A stretch of DNA of 64,000 nucleotides from Cryptomeria japonica (Eukaryota; Streptophyta; Pinopsida; Cupressales; Cupressaceae): positions 629,773,240 through 629,837,239 of the forward strand of contig NC_081415.1 of assembly GCF_030272615.1 (NCBI RefSeq). Direction: 5' to 3'. Positions 12,890-25,830 of the stretch are shown here, one piece after another. The notes under the pieces are model-generated. The model was not told the origin of the DNA. It saw nothing but the letters and a program-made list of their open reading frames with translations, and searched no databases. Made by a program: the position numbers and the translations under genes. Numbering within the stretch: the first letter of the stretch is position 1; each line of letters begins with the position of its first letter.

Positions 12890-13690
12890 CATAATTTTTT
12901 AGATAAGATTTCATATAAATTATAATTTAGAATATATATGAGGATCCATTAATCTAAGAATCTTATTTATTGAGTGAAAACTACCATTTGTTTTTATTTT
13001 CTTGGATTTACGGATCAATTCAAACAAACCAACAAATTTCTTGTGGATTTGTAGTCAATGTAGTATGAGTTTATGTCTATTGTATTTGTCATTAAATATA
13101 TATTTTACTTCTTGATTTAAGAATAACTAGACCTCACAAAATTATTCAATAAATAGGATAAGATATGATTAAAGTTATTTGATATAAAATGCATCTTTTC
13201 ATTTTATAATTATTTTACAAATATGTAGAATAATTTATTAATTAGTATATTCTATTAATAGTGATTTATGTTTGCAATCATTTGATATAAAGAGAATTTT
13301 ATTATATTTATTTAAATGTGTAAGGACATTTATCTTATTATAGTATAATATTTTTTAATTTTATTAATGTATATTTAAAAATATTTGTTATTGTTATGTG
13401 AATCTTGTTGTTCCTATTGCCATGGATTTATGGATGGATTCAAACAAAATAAAAGTTTTTTTGTGTGAGTTTATGTTTTTTTATTTATCATTAAATATCA
13501 ATTATTATTATATTTTAATGAAGATAATTATTTTCAGTATAAATTATTTATGGTAAATAATAAGTTAATATACAATAAATGAATAATTTGATAAATATTG
13601 TAATAAACATATAATTAAAACAAGATATTTAATTTGAATCTATTTATGTATTGAAAATAATGAATTTATCTAGATGAATGCCTAATAAAA
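12890..13690. repeat. AT-rich dispersed repeat, copy 1
   Basis: It matches 16040-17090 in the same orientation. Shared blocks include AATTATAATTTAGAATATAT, CTAATCTAAGAATCTTAT, GGATTTATGGATGGATTCAA, GTAGTATGAGTTTATG and TTTAATGAAGATAATTAT. The match is interrupted by indels. It could be a pair of old LTRs or a segmental duplication; no coding lies in the 2.3 kb between. Confidence 0.65.
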
Positions 13691-15213
13691 GTCTACGAAG
13701 TAATTGTTCTTCACTCTAGCTCGAAATTGTGTGCCTATAAAACTAGTTTGGCATGCACAATTAAACCTAGACTCATGGAAGTGAATTGGAAGGAATTAAT
13801 GGTTATTATAGGCGTACCTAATTTGTTGTACTTTGTTTAAGGTGGGGTGGTGTTTATAGACATTGTTTAGGAGCTTCCTAAACAAAGATTAAATATGAAT
13901 CAAGATTAATGATAACTCTTCTTTACCTATATTTGATATACCAAAAAAATTCTAATATATTAACTCTTCCTTTCATCAAGTTTGTCAATCTCTTATAACC
14001 TTTGTTCTTTAGATGTAGTATCATCAATAATTTAATGAAGAAAAATCATAATAAAGAAATATCTACCTCAAAATGCATAATAGCGTCAATACAATAAGCC
14101 AATGAATAGGTTTGTACATAGCAAAGAGGATTGCGAATAAAGAACTAGTTAAAAAATTTAGCCAATTAGATTGAAGAAAAATAATTTATGTAATTTAGAA
14201 ACTTAAAAATCATGCATCTTAGCTTTTTAAAAATTGAAAAAAAATATGAAAAGAAAAAATTTATAATTCTAATTGGTAGAAAAAGCAATTGAATAATAAC
14301 GAGTAAACAAAATTGAGAGAGAATTCTTGGCATTAATTATGTATTTGCATGTTTGCACTAATGTTTTGAATCATATGTAGTAATATCAAGATGATAATAC
14401 AAATGAATGAATGAATTACATATAGATTGAATAAATATTAGGTAGGTGCAAAGGAAAGAGAAGAGAATACAACAAACAAGAAGATTAGAAGTGAGGAATA
14501 CAAATGATAAAATAATAATAAGAAAACATAAATGACGAATAAGCAAATGAAAAAGATAAAACAAATTAAAAATGAACACAATTTGTGAAAATAGAAAATC
14601 TCAAAACACACCACATGATATAAAATGAGATAAATTTTAAAAAAATTAAAAAAGCTAAGGGGAGAAAAAAATTGTACAAGGATGGAAAAAGAGAGATTTA
14701 AAAAATTAAGTAGTAATAAGGAAAAGATGGTAGAGTGAAAGTAATTAATAAATTAATTGCAAACAATAGGATTGAGCTCGTTCACTCATTCATCCATGTA
14801 TTCTCATCTTATCTTGAGTTGACCAAGCTAAGATGAGAATACATGATCAAGGCAAGGTGTGGTTGGATCTAGATTGAGTTGCTGAGTTATTTCATGATAT
14901 AAAAAAAACAATAAGAAGAAGAAAAAATTGAAGTAAATAAATGATTGATAAAGTCAAAACCAAAAGGAAAAATAAAGAGCAACTTAAAATTGAAAATGAG
15001 AGTGGTCAAGAAAGGAAACCCACAAAAGTGAGAGGTAAAATGAAAGAGAACTAGATGATAGCAACACAACTGTAAGGGGCCCATAATAAGGTATTGGGAA
15101 AATATAATTGGGAAAATATAAGAGGGTGAAAAGAAAGATAGTGTAAATTTCAATCATGGAACAATTTTTTACAGTACCAATATGACAAATACATAAACTA
15201 TTTTCCATTAGCA
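13691..15213. other. AT-rich, A-rich spacer
   Basis: Long A-rich plus strand (about 14400-14760 and 14880-15060). The ORFs seen on the minus strand are low-complexity F/L/I-rich translations of T-rich DNA and are not believable genes. Confidence 0.5.
14795..14845. other. Perfect 17-bp inverted repeat (hairpin)
   Basis: CATGTATTCTCATCTTA (14795-14811) and TAAGATGAGAATACATG (14829-14845) are exact complements with a 17-nt loop. Pairing does not extend outward. It could be a foldback remnant or a short transcript hairpin. Confidence 0.8.
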
Positions 15214-15630
15214 ATATGAATATAAATGTAACTTTATTCAATTCCATTTAATTTAAAAGTGAAATGATCATAATTTACAAAAAAAATATATCATATAAAA
15301 TAATTGTCTGTGATATTATTTCTTTTCAATTTCAATGAAATAAATTAAAAAAAATTATTGCATTTTAAAAAAAATTACAATTATGATGTTTTATCATTAT
15401 TTATAGATTTTTTTATATATGAATATGAATATAACTTTATTCAATTCCATTTACTTTAAAAGTGAAATGATCATAATTTACAAAAAAAATTATATCATAT
15501 AGAATAATTGTATGTGATATTATTTCTTTTCAATTTCAATGAAATAAATTAAAAAAAATTATTATATTTTAATAAATTTTACAATTATTATATTTTATCA
15601 TTATTTATAGATTTTTTATAAAACATTTAT
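15214..15630. repeat. Tandem duplication, unit about 208 bp
   Basis: Units start at about 15214 and 15423. Both contain ACTTTATTCAATTCCATTTA, AAAGTGAAATGATCATAATT and TTTCTTTTCAATTTCAATGA. They differ by scattered substitutions and small indels. Confidence 0.85.
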
Positions 15631-16039
15631 ATCAAACCAAGCAGTGATAACTTTAAGAAACTGTCCCTAAAAATATATATAAAAATCTTAGCGAATTATT
15701 ATTTATTTTCCATAAAAATAATAACTTTTATTGGCAAATCGTTCATTTTTAAAAGAAAAATATTAATTTTATTGGTGAATTTTTTTGTATCAAAATTATT
15801 TGGTAGAAAATATTGGTGAATCTTAGAAAATAATATGAGTACGCATTAATTATTGTTCCAAATAATTTCATTTAAAAAAAAATCTTATAGACCCCATGAG
15901 CATTGCAACTTGTACGTACAATTTACCTCATGGAATGCAATGATGGTCATTAGATTCTATTTTGAATCATTTTATTTTAAAATTTTAAAAAATAGCCAAT
16001 TGAAAAATATTAGCCACTAAAAAAATCACTAAAACCAAG

Positions 16040-17090
16040 ATTTATTGAGATAATTTTTTAATTAATCTTATTTACAAATTATAATTTAGAATATATTTAA
16101 GGACCCACTAATCTAAGAATCTTATCTTGGATTTATGGATGGATTCAAACAAAGCAAAAAGTTCCTTTTGACTTTGCATTTATTGTAGTATGAGTTTATG
16201 ACTATTCTATTTGTCTCACACACATACTACATGTGTTATAGTGTGTATATATAATTTTTATTTTTATATATGGGAAGTTTATTATATTGTGATTCTAAAT
16301 TTGATGGGCAAATGATTGTATTTATTTATTCATTTTTTAAGTATCATTAAAATGTTTGGAAGATTGTATGATATGAAATAGGGTATTTTACATAAATTAC
16401 AAAAATTCTAATTAGATTTTTTTTTCTATATTTATTTTATATTGTGTTAAATAAAATATGTTTTAATATTTGAAGAATAACTAGACATCACAAAAAATTG
16501 CTCAATAAATTGGATCCATTATTAAAAAAATATACTTAATAACATTTATCCATCTTTTTAATTAAGATATGATTAAAACTATTTGATATAAAATGAATTT
16601 TCATTTTATAATTTAAAAAAAATATATATAAAGAAAATTATTAATTAGTATATTCAATGTTATTTTTTTATGAATAAATAATAGATTCTATTAATTGAAA
16701 AATAAAATACACATATTCTATTAATTAGTATCTTCTATTTTTAATTGATGTACATGTTTGTAATTATTTGATAATAAAATAATCTTTTTGTTTTTATTTA
16801 ATTTTAATGTCTAAGGACATTTATCTTATCATAGCATAATATTTTTTTCATTTATATATATTTAAAATTATCTGTTATTGTTAACTAAATTTGATTGTTC
16901 TTATTGCCTTGGATTTATGGATGGACTCAAACAAAACAAATAGTTTCTTGTGACTTTGCATTTATCTAAGTGTGAGCTTATGTTTTTTTTATTTGTCATT
17001 AAATATCAATTATTATTTTATTATTTTAATGAAGATAATTATTTTTAGTATAATTTACCTATGTTAAATAATAAATTAATATAGAATAAA
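16040..17090. repeat. AT-rich dispersed repeat, copy 2
   Basis: Partner of 12890-13690. Within the copy the GGATTTATGGATGGA motif occurs twice (about 16130 and 16910), so the repeat may itself be internally duplicated. It ends with ATAGAATAAATG, just before the TGTAAGGACC block at 17091. Confidence 0.6.
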
Positions 17091-17940
17091 TGTAAGGACC
17101 CGCTTGTCCTAACTTTAGTTTAACCACCATAGTAACTCGGAGTTAAATTATCATTAATGCACATGCGATGATCACGATAACTGACATGCAAATAATAGGT
17201 GAATTTTAACATTCATGTGATCAACATGTGGAACTTGACATGCGGATCATGATTAACATGCAACTAAAATACAACGTAGCAAAAATAAAGTTTGTGTGCA
17301 CAAGGCGAATAAGTATCATACATAAATCATGAATATCAACAATATCGAATTAAGTGCATGCATGCGTAGTAGTAATCGTTTGCATGAGTTATTACGTATT
17401 AAATTCATTTGCAAATGCATAATTAAATCAATTAACTAAAAATTAAATATGACCATGCATGCATGCGGAAAAGAAAACTAATCTAAGGAAAGTAAATCAT
17501 GCATGTTAGTGGGTTAGTATGTTAGTAGCTTTTTCTCTCTTTCTTTTTGTTAGTTACATTGCATGGTGACTTTCTGTCGCATTTACATCATGGACCCTGT
17601 AGGTCTTTTACATAACTTTACATGTGACCATTCTGGTCTTTTACAATAAGATTCACTGATTCTCTATCTCCAGAAGTGTCGCCTCCATTGCTCTAGACAA
17701 ATTTCTACCTGCAAACTGGATGACAAACATATGACCTAGGCATTTTATCCGCCCAACCAAATGAAGCCTACGCTTCCCGGATGCCCATAAGCTCTCGTCC
17801 CTCACAACGGAGCTCACTACCAAGCCGGTACCAACTGGCGGGAATGGAACCATATGCATTCATGTAGATATAACAACCATCCTGTTGAACTTAACTACAT
17901 GTGTTATGGTAGGGAGAAAAATAAATAAATATGATGGCCG
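17091..17940. other. Possible LTR fragment interrupted by the Tat element
   Basis: A sharp change in composition at 17091 (TGTAAGGACCCGCTTGTCC) looks like an LTR start. The block runs to the left edge of the Tat element at 17941. I found no matching second copy and no clear end to the right of 50311, so this is only a suggestion. Confidence 0.3.
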
Positions 17941-18287
17941 TGTGTGGGAAAAGTGGTGCAAAGAAACGGATATTTCAGTTTCTGGACAAGTCCACACACC
18001 AATGGGACTCTCGGTCCCAGTTATGGAGTTATATTAAATAACTCAACTTCCCAAGGGACGTTCTATTGTTCTCTATCTCACAGGACCCCTCAAGACAGTG
18101 TCTTTTCTCTCAGATCACTGAGCAAAGTGACTTAGGAATGACAACCATGAGAATGAGGGATATTGATCAATCTAGTATGAATGCATTCCTAATTATGCAT
18201 GATACTAAATCTAACATGATTTAAACTAGTATGGATGTGATGATAAGATAAAATGATTAGTAAAAACTATCCTAACATGCTATACTA
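17941..18287 (-). repeat. Tat 3' LTR, outer part
   Basis: It matches 48855-49201 with scattered substitutions and continues at 25836 after the copia insertion. Shared text includes AAAAGTGGTGCAAAGAAAC and GGACAAGTCCACACACCAAT. Confidence 0.92.
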
Positions 18288-19854
18288 TGATAACTCAATG
18301 ATGAACAAATAGTACCAAACCGATGCTGAGAAGGGGGGGGTGAATCAGTACAGACAAAATACAAACCTAAACCGGTTCAGCAACACTCACTCCAAATGAC
18401 TGGCAAATAGTGACAACAGTTTGAAACAGAGTGCAACCGGTAAAACTCAGAACAACTAAAACAATTATAAACCGGTTACTAACTGAGCTTTCCACTCAAC
18501 TCAGAACTACACTACCATTTCACCCTTATGTATGAATAGGTAATCTATCATCATATCTTCACAACAACTAGTTCAACATGTTTTATTGACAGACATAAAA
18601 CATAGAACCATCATATGCTTAACAGGTAATAACAAAGCATCACAAGATAAAAGCATCACACATGACACACATATTTTCACGTGGAAACCCAACTGGGAAA
18701 AACCACGGTGGGGATGAATACCCACAAACTTCTTTTTTAACTCTTTAGAAGTCCGCTCTGTTAGGAGCCTTGTCCAGTTAAAGACATTACAATAGGTTTT
18801 GCTAGGAACCGATCCTGTTAGGGATCACCCGGTTAAGGGATGGCTACAATACCCGGTTAAGGGTTAAACCCGGTTAGGGTTACCTTGTTAGAGGATTTCA
18901 AGAACTCAATAGCTAAAGGATCTCCAGAGCTCTATAGCTTCCCAGAACTCAATAACTTCGAGTTACCCTGTTAAAGGATTTGTATCAAGCTGGTTAAGGC
19001 TACCTTGTTAAGGGATTTCACAACTATTGAAGTGGTTAAAGATCAACAGGGATTACAATGATCTAGTAACAACACTCAATGCTAATGCAAATCCGTTTTG
19101 TCTCCTCTTCACCTTCTGCACATTCACTTTGTAGGTATCTCTTCTCTCCTTTGGTCTAGCAAGAATCACATATCACTTCCCTTGGATACACACATACAAC
19201 TTTTGCCAACAACTTTAGAAAGAAACACAACATCGACCTTATAGGAAACAGACAGGTCGGTAGCAAAAACCCTAAACCCTAAACCTATTAGGTTAAGCAA
19301 TTCAAATGGTTCAATCCTGACCATTGAATCATACTACATTAAATGCAACAATCTTGAATTGATCTCAAGACATTCTCCATCGTCCATTATCCACCGATTT
19401 CATGGCGGCTGATAACCCATCACGCGTTATCACCGTTTAACAAACTTCGCACATTCCCAAGGTAGATAGGGATAGTCTTCTTCATGCAAGATCCTTCACA
19501 CGCACAGGGCTTACGTGGCAACACGATCTATTCTCCATTATACTGCTAACTCATCACATAAAGATCACCGATTGAGTCACATAGGCTTGAGATACTCCAA
19601 CTGGAAATCTTGAAGTGGAAACTACCTACCAACCAGTAGTCATACAATGCTTCCATGTGTCGGTTCCCATAACTACATGTCGGTTGACCTTGAACAAATA
19701 TACCACTTCACTTTGGCATATATACTGGTTCACACATATGTCGGTTCTCTCTTCTCACATATCACATATGCCGGTTCACTTCATATCACATATTGTCATC
19801 AATGACAACATACAATATCATTATGTCCTCATACCGGTTCACATAATGCCAATA
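18288..19854 (-). repeat. Copia 3' LTR
   Basis: 1567 bp, nearly identical to 24263-25830. It begins TGATAACTCAATGATGAA and ends ATGCCAATA where the partner has ATGCCAACA. It contains a run of eight or nine Gs followed by TGAATCAGTACAG, a CACGTGGAAACCCAA block and AAACCCTAAACCCTAAACC (telo-box-like, about 19267-19286). Confidence 0.95.
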
Positions 19855-19866
19855 ATCTCCCCCTTT
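19855..19866 (-). other. Copia polypurine tract
   Basis: The minus strand reads AAAGGGGGAGAT directly before the 3' LTR, the usual plant copia PPT form. Confidence 0.9.
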
Positions 19867-20099
19867 GGCATTGATGGCAATATACAAAGATATCTCTCCA
19901 CTTCACATCTTCTCCCCCATTTTCTGCAGATATCTTTTGTGCTTCACTTCTTCTCCTCCTTTGACAACAATGCCAAAGTGGAGGCACAAGCTTCTCGATT
20001 CCATTATGCTACTCCCCCTGAGGAGTAGCATCCTTCAACACATCAATCTTGAAGAAAGATTTGACTATGCAATACATGAATGATGTGGAGAATATACCT

Positions 20100-23000
20100 T
20101 TAGTTCACCTCTTGAAGGAGCAGTACCCCTAATTCACCTCTTAAGTGTGTAAATGTAGTCTTTGGAAGAGGCTTGGTGAATATGTCTGCTAACTGCTCCT
20201 TACTGGACACATGCTCCAGTGCAATCTCTTTGTTCTGAACCTTTTCCCTTAAGAAATGATACTTAAGCTCAAAGTGCTTGGTTCTAGAATGTAAAACCAG
20301 ATTATTTGAAATATTGTTAGCACTTGTGTTATCACAGAATATACTTACTGGTTTAGATATAGGGATTTTGAAGCCTTTCAGTACATGCTTCATCCAAATT
20401 ATGTGAGTGCAGTTCATGAAAGCTGCAACATACTCCGCTTCCACTGTAGACTGAGAGATACAACTCTGCTTTTTACTCATCCATGAGACCAGTCTACCAC
20501 CAAGAAAGAATGCACCACCAGTTGTGCTTTTCTGGTCATCCATATTACCTGCCCAATCAGCATCTATGAATACTTTCAGAATGAAATCATTGCTGTATGG
20601 GTACCACAATCCATAGTCAACTGTTCCCTTCAGATACCTAAGAATCCGCTTGACTGCAACCAAGTGGGATTCTCTTGGACTTTTCAAGAACCTTGCAGTA
20701 ATGCCAACTGCATGTGCAATATCCGGTCTACTATGCACTACATAATGCAACTTACCAATCATTGATCGGTATTCCTTCTCATCAACCAGTGCGGAATCAT
20801 CCTCTTTTGACAATTTGCAACCGGTCACCATCGGTGTACCAACTGGTTTGCTATCTTCCATGCCAAAGGTCTTCAACACCTCTTTGACATATTTGGACTG
20901 AGTGATAAAGATTCCATCTTTCATCTGCTGGATCTGTAGTCCAATGAAGAACTTAATCTCCCCTATGAGTGACATCTCATACTCTTTCTTCATCTCATCA
21001 GCAAACTCATGACTCATCTTGTCATCTCCACCAAAGATAATGTCATGAACAAAAACCTCACAGATCAGGATCTGATCTCCTTTAGACTTCAAGTAGATAT
21101 TACTATCTTCACTTGTTCTCTCAAATCCAATCATCACAAGATGGGAATGTAGACGTTCATACCATGCTCTAGGTGCCTTCTTTAGACCATATAAGGCTTT
21201 ATGTAGCTTGCACACCATATCACTATCTTCAGATAGGGAAAACCCATCTGGTTGCTCTATATACACCTCCTCTTCAAGTACACCATTTAGGAATGCAGAT
21301 TTTACATCCATTTGATATACCTTGAATCCTTTAAAAGCTACATATACAAGAAGCATACGAACTCCTTCCAATTTGGCTACAAGAGCAAAGGTTTCTCCAT
21401 AGTCTTCTCCTTCTTCTTGAGCATATCCTTTGCACACCAATCTGGCTTTATCCCTAATCACTGTGCCATCCTCATTCAACTTGTTTCTGAACACCCATTT
21501 GGTGCCAATGACATTTTTATGCTCTGGTCTGGGTACCAAGGACCATGTATCATTTTTCTCTATCTGGTCAAGTTCCTCTTCCATTGCCTTGATCCAGTCT
21601 TCATCTTTATGAGCCTCTTTGAATGATTTAGGCTCAAATTCAAAGATCATACATGAGTTTTCTTTGATCTTTCTTCTTGTAAGGATTCCTGCATCCTCAT
21701 CTCCTATGATCTACTTAGGATCATGATTCAGCTTGACATACCAAGGAATGGTCTTGACTTGTTCTTCTTGCTTTTCCTCTTCATCCTCATCTTCATCAGT
21801 ATCAACATTCACCAGTTCAGGAAGACTGTTGCTGGTACTTGGTTGACTGACAACCGGTTCCCAGAAGTTTGCAATCGGTTCATTTACAGCTTGCTCACTG
21901 CCAGTTTCCTTAGTTTTATCAAAGGATTCATCAACTCTTACATTGATACTTTGCATAATTCTCTGAGTCCTATTGTTGTAACACTTGAGAGCTTTACTCT
22001 TGGTGGAATATCCTAGGAATATTCCCTCATCACATTTAGCTTCAAATTTGCCCTGATGTTCACTCCTCTTGATGTAACATTTGCTACCAAATACCCTAAA
22101 GTAGCTAACCATAGGTGTCTTACCGGTCCAATACTCATAAGGAGTTTTGTCCTTACCTTTCTTGATGAGTACCTGGTTCATTGTGTAGACTGCAGTGCTC
22201 ACCACTTCTCTCCAAAAGGTGTGAGCTACCTTTCCTTGAATCAACATGGTTCTAGCTGCTTCAACCATGGTCCGGTTATTCCTCTTTGCTAGGCCATTCT
22301 GCTGTGGAGTCCGGGGGGCAGATAGTTGCCTCTTGATGCCAAATTCTTCACAATACTTGTTGAATTCACTGATAGTGAATTCCCCTCCTTGATCAGTTCT
22401 GAGACACTTGATCCTTTTACTGCTTTCCTTCTCCACTAATGCTCTGAAATCTTTGAATTTCACAAAGGCTTCAGACTTATCTTTCAAGAATGTGACCCAC
22501 ATCATTCTTGAGCAGTCATCAGTGAGAATCATGAAGTATCTATCACCTTACACACTTCTAGTTTTCATAGGACCACACAAATCAGTATGCACAAGATCAA
22601 GCAAGTTGTCAATAGTGAACGATTTACCTTTAAAGGTTGAGGAAGACATTTTCCCCAATTGACACTCTCTGCACAAGGTATTATCCAGTTTGCTTAGCAC
22701 CGGCAACCCTCTAACTGCCTTGATCTTACTAGCCTTCACAATGTTATCAAACTTTACATGGCAGAGTCTCCTATGCCATATCCAGCTATCATCAAACTTA
22801 GCCATAAGACATGTACTTATATTTGCATTCAGATGAAATAGGTTACCTTTGGTCTGCATGCCGGTGGCCACCAATTCACCATCTTTTCCTTTGATTCTAC
22901 AGACTCCATTCTTGAATTCTAGAGTGAGGCCACTATCATTCAGCTAGGCAACACTCAGAAGGTTATGTCTGAGACCATCAACCCAGTACACATTGTTAGC

Positions 23001-24191
23001 ACTACTCTTTCCATTCAGAGAGATGGACCCTTTGCCTTTGACCATGCATGGTGCATCATTGCCAAAGCAAACCACACCTCCATCATACTCCTTCAAGGAT
23101 AAAAACTTGCTCCGGTCACTAGTCATATGGTGAGAACAGCCACTGTCAATGATCCACTTGTTGGAATTATCAAACCGACAGACAAGAGCCTTCTTGTCTG
23201 ACACATCTTCTTTGACAACAACAAACACAATATCTTCATTTTCTTCATCCTCTGATTCTTCATCTGTGACACCTTCATCAACTGCCACAAAACAGTTTCT
23301 CCAGTTTCCTCCTTTGAATTTCCTGAACCTTTCTGGTTTGTCCTTGTTATCACCATTAGGACAGTTTATAGCAATATGTCCTATTCGGTTACAAGAAAAG
23401 CATTTCAAAGGTATCTTACCTTTGTATTTATCGGTTCCTTTAGGAAGCTTCCTGGCAAGGAGAGCTTCAAATGCCATCAGAATCTCCTCATCATTCATTT
23501 CTCTACTTTGTCTAGAGTCACCACTAGTGCTAGCTTCTTTTCCTTTTCTGGATGGTATAGCAGAGGCTTTAAATGCTGATTCAGTCTTTTGAACACTGCC
23601 ATAAAAAATATTTAGCTCATAGGCTGTCAACTTGGCTATGATGGAGTCCAAGGATACCTTAGTCTTGTCTATTGATCTTAGCTCCTGAATAGTAGCAACC
23701 CTTATTGCATAGACCGGCAACAAGGATCTCAGGACTTTTCTTACCACAGTGGAATCTTCTATTTTACCATCTGCACTCTTGATTTCTCCAACAACTATTT
23801 TGATTCTTATTCCATACTGCTGAATGGTCTCACCTTCAACCATCTGTATATCTTCAAACTTCCCTCTCAGGCTTTCTTCCTTAGCCTATTTTACATATTC
23901 ATCACCACCATAGATATTTTCAAGAGCATCCCATACCTCTTTGGGATTTACCTTGTCTTGAACATTAATAAACTCAATGTCAGATAGACTACTAATAAGG
24001 GCTTCCATGACTTGCCCATTTTCTTGTATCTCTCTCTTTTGGTCATCAGTGAGAGTACTGGTAGGGACAACATAGACATTCTCAACACAACTCTAGTGTT
24101 GAGCACCCATGCTTCTGATGAATATCTTCATCCTATCTTTCCATATACCAAAATTTTCCCTGTTAAACTTTGGACCTTCCCTCTTCATCAT
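20100..24191 (-). pseudogene. Copia gag-pol polyprotein, broken by five stops
   Basis: One frame of 1363 codons from ATG 24191 to TAA 20100-20102, with no frameshift. Order: gag N-domain (UBN2/DUF4219 type), CCHC knuckle CFSCNRIGHIAINC, protease IDSGCSHHMT, GAG-pre-integrase HHCC (HRRLCH...CRECQ), integrase core, RT, RNase H (DADWAG...VEAEYVAA). Premature stops are at 24093-24095, 23886-23888, 22944-22946, 22548-22550 and 21711-21713. Each is TAG or TAA and reachable by one C-to-T or G-to-A change. Two catalytic losses are visible. The RT box reads FVHD instead of YVDD (21042-21053). The integrase third acidic residue is lysine (NGLAKRNN, family NGxAER). The copy cannot move on its own. Confidence 0.93.
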
Positions 24192-24248
24192 TTGACTGGG
24201 ATCTTTACCTCAAGCTGTTAAGCTTAAAACACAGAGGACTTGGAGGAT

Positions 24249-24260
24249 GCTCTAATACCA
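24249..24260 (-). other. Copia primer binding site
   Basis: The minus strand reads TGGTATTAGAGC two bases inside the 5' LTR, one base from the canonical initiator tRNA-Met site TGGTATCAGAGC. Confidence 0.9.
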
Positions 24261-24262
24261 AT

Positions 24263-25830
24263 TGATAACTCAATGATGAATGAATAGTACCAAACCGGTA
24301 CTGAGAAGGGGGGGGGTGAATCAGTACAGACAAAATATAGACCTAAACTGGTTCAGCAGCACTCAGTCCAAATGACTGGCAAATAGTGACAACGGTTTGA
24401 AACAGAGTGCAACCGGTAAAACTCAGAACAACTAAAACAATTATAAACCGGTTACTAACTGATCTTTCCACTCAACTCAAAACTACACTACCATTTCACC
24501 CTTATGTATGAACAGGTAATCTATCATCATATCTTCACAACAACTAGTTCAACATGTTTTATTGACAGACATAAAACACAGAACCATCATATGCTTAATA
24601 GGTAATAACAAAGCATCACAAGATAAAAGCATCACACATGACACACATATTTTCACGTGGAAACCCAATTGGGAAAAACCACGGTGGGGATGAATACCCA
24701 CAAACTTCTTTTTTAACTCTTTAGAAGTCCGCTCTGTTAGGAGCCTTGTCCGGTTAAAGACATTACAATAGGTTCTGCTAGGAACTGATCCTGTTAGGGA
24801 TCACCCGGTTAAGGGATGGCTACAACACCCGGTTAAGGGTTAAACCCAGTTAGGGTTACCTTATTAGAGGATTTCAAGAACTCAATAGCTAAAGGATCTC
24901 CAGAGCTCTATAGCTTCCCAGAACTCAATAACTTCGAGTTACCCTGTTAAAGGATTTGTATCAAGCCGGTTAAGGCTACCCTGTTAAGGGATTTTACAAT
25001 TGTTGAAGTGGTTAAAGATCAATAGGAATTACAATGATCTAGTAACAACACTCAATGCTAATGCAGATCCTTTTTGTCTCCTCTTCACCTTCTGCACATT
25101 CACTTTGCAGGTATCTCTTCTCTCCTTTGGTCTCGCAAGAATCACGTATCACTTCCCTTAGATACACACATACAACTTTTGCCAACAACTTTAGAAAGAA
25201 ACACAACATCGACCTTATAGGAAATAGACAGGTCGGTAGCAAAAACCCTAAACCCTAAACCTGTTAGGTTAAGCAATTCAAACGGTTCAATCCTGACCGT
25301 TGAATCATACTACATTAAATGCAACAATCTTGAATTGATCTCAAGACATTCTCCATCATCCAGTATCCACCGATTTCATGGCAGCTGATAACCCATCACG
25401 CATTATCACCGTTTAACAAACTTCGCACATTCCCAAGGTAGATAGGGATAGTCTTCTTCATGCAAGATCCTTCATGCACATAGGGCTTACGTGGCAACAC
25501 GATCTGTTCACTGTTATACTGCTAACTCATCACATAAAGATCACCGATTGAGTCACATAGGCTTGAGATACTCCAACTGGAAATATTGAGGTGGAAACTA
25601 CCTACCAACCGGTAGTCATACAATGCTTCCATGTGTCGGTTCCCATAACTACATGTCGGTTCACCTTGAACAAATATACCGCTTCACTTTGCCATATATA
25701 CCGATTCACACATATGCCGGTTCTCTCTTCTCACATATCACATATGCTGGTTCACTTCATATCACATATTGTCATCAATGACAACATACAATATCATTAT
25801 GTCCTCATACCGGTTTACATAATGCCAACA
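24263..25830 (-). repeat. Copia 5' LTR
   Basis: 1568 bp, partner of 18288-19854, with few differences by eye. It has the same G-run, CACGTGGAAACCCAA block and telo-box-like AAACCCTAAACC (about 25243-25262). It is followed by target duplication TACTA. Confidence 0.95.

Larger units (their letters stand above)
18288..25830 (-). mobile_element. Ty1/copia retrotransposon nested in the Tat LTR
   Basis: A complete 7543-bp element with ~1.57-kb LTRs, flanked by the 5-bp duplication TACTA (18283-18287 and 25831-25835). Joining the flanks restores the sequence of the other Tat LTR around 49200, which proves the insertion. It has a tRNA-iMet PBS, a PPT and a single gag-pol frame on the minus strand. 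The frame is broken only by stop codons. The LTRs look more alike than the Tat LTRs, consistent with a younger insertion. Confidence 0.95.

Noticed and set aside
14887-15247. F/L/I-rich minus ORFs
   Set aside because: Low-complexity translation of A-rich DNA, no domain.
19615-20028. 137-codon plus ORF, and a similar one at 25591
   Set aside because: Located in the two copia LTRs and repeated by them; no domain.
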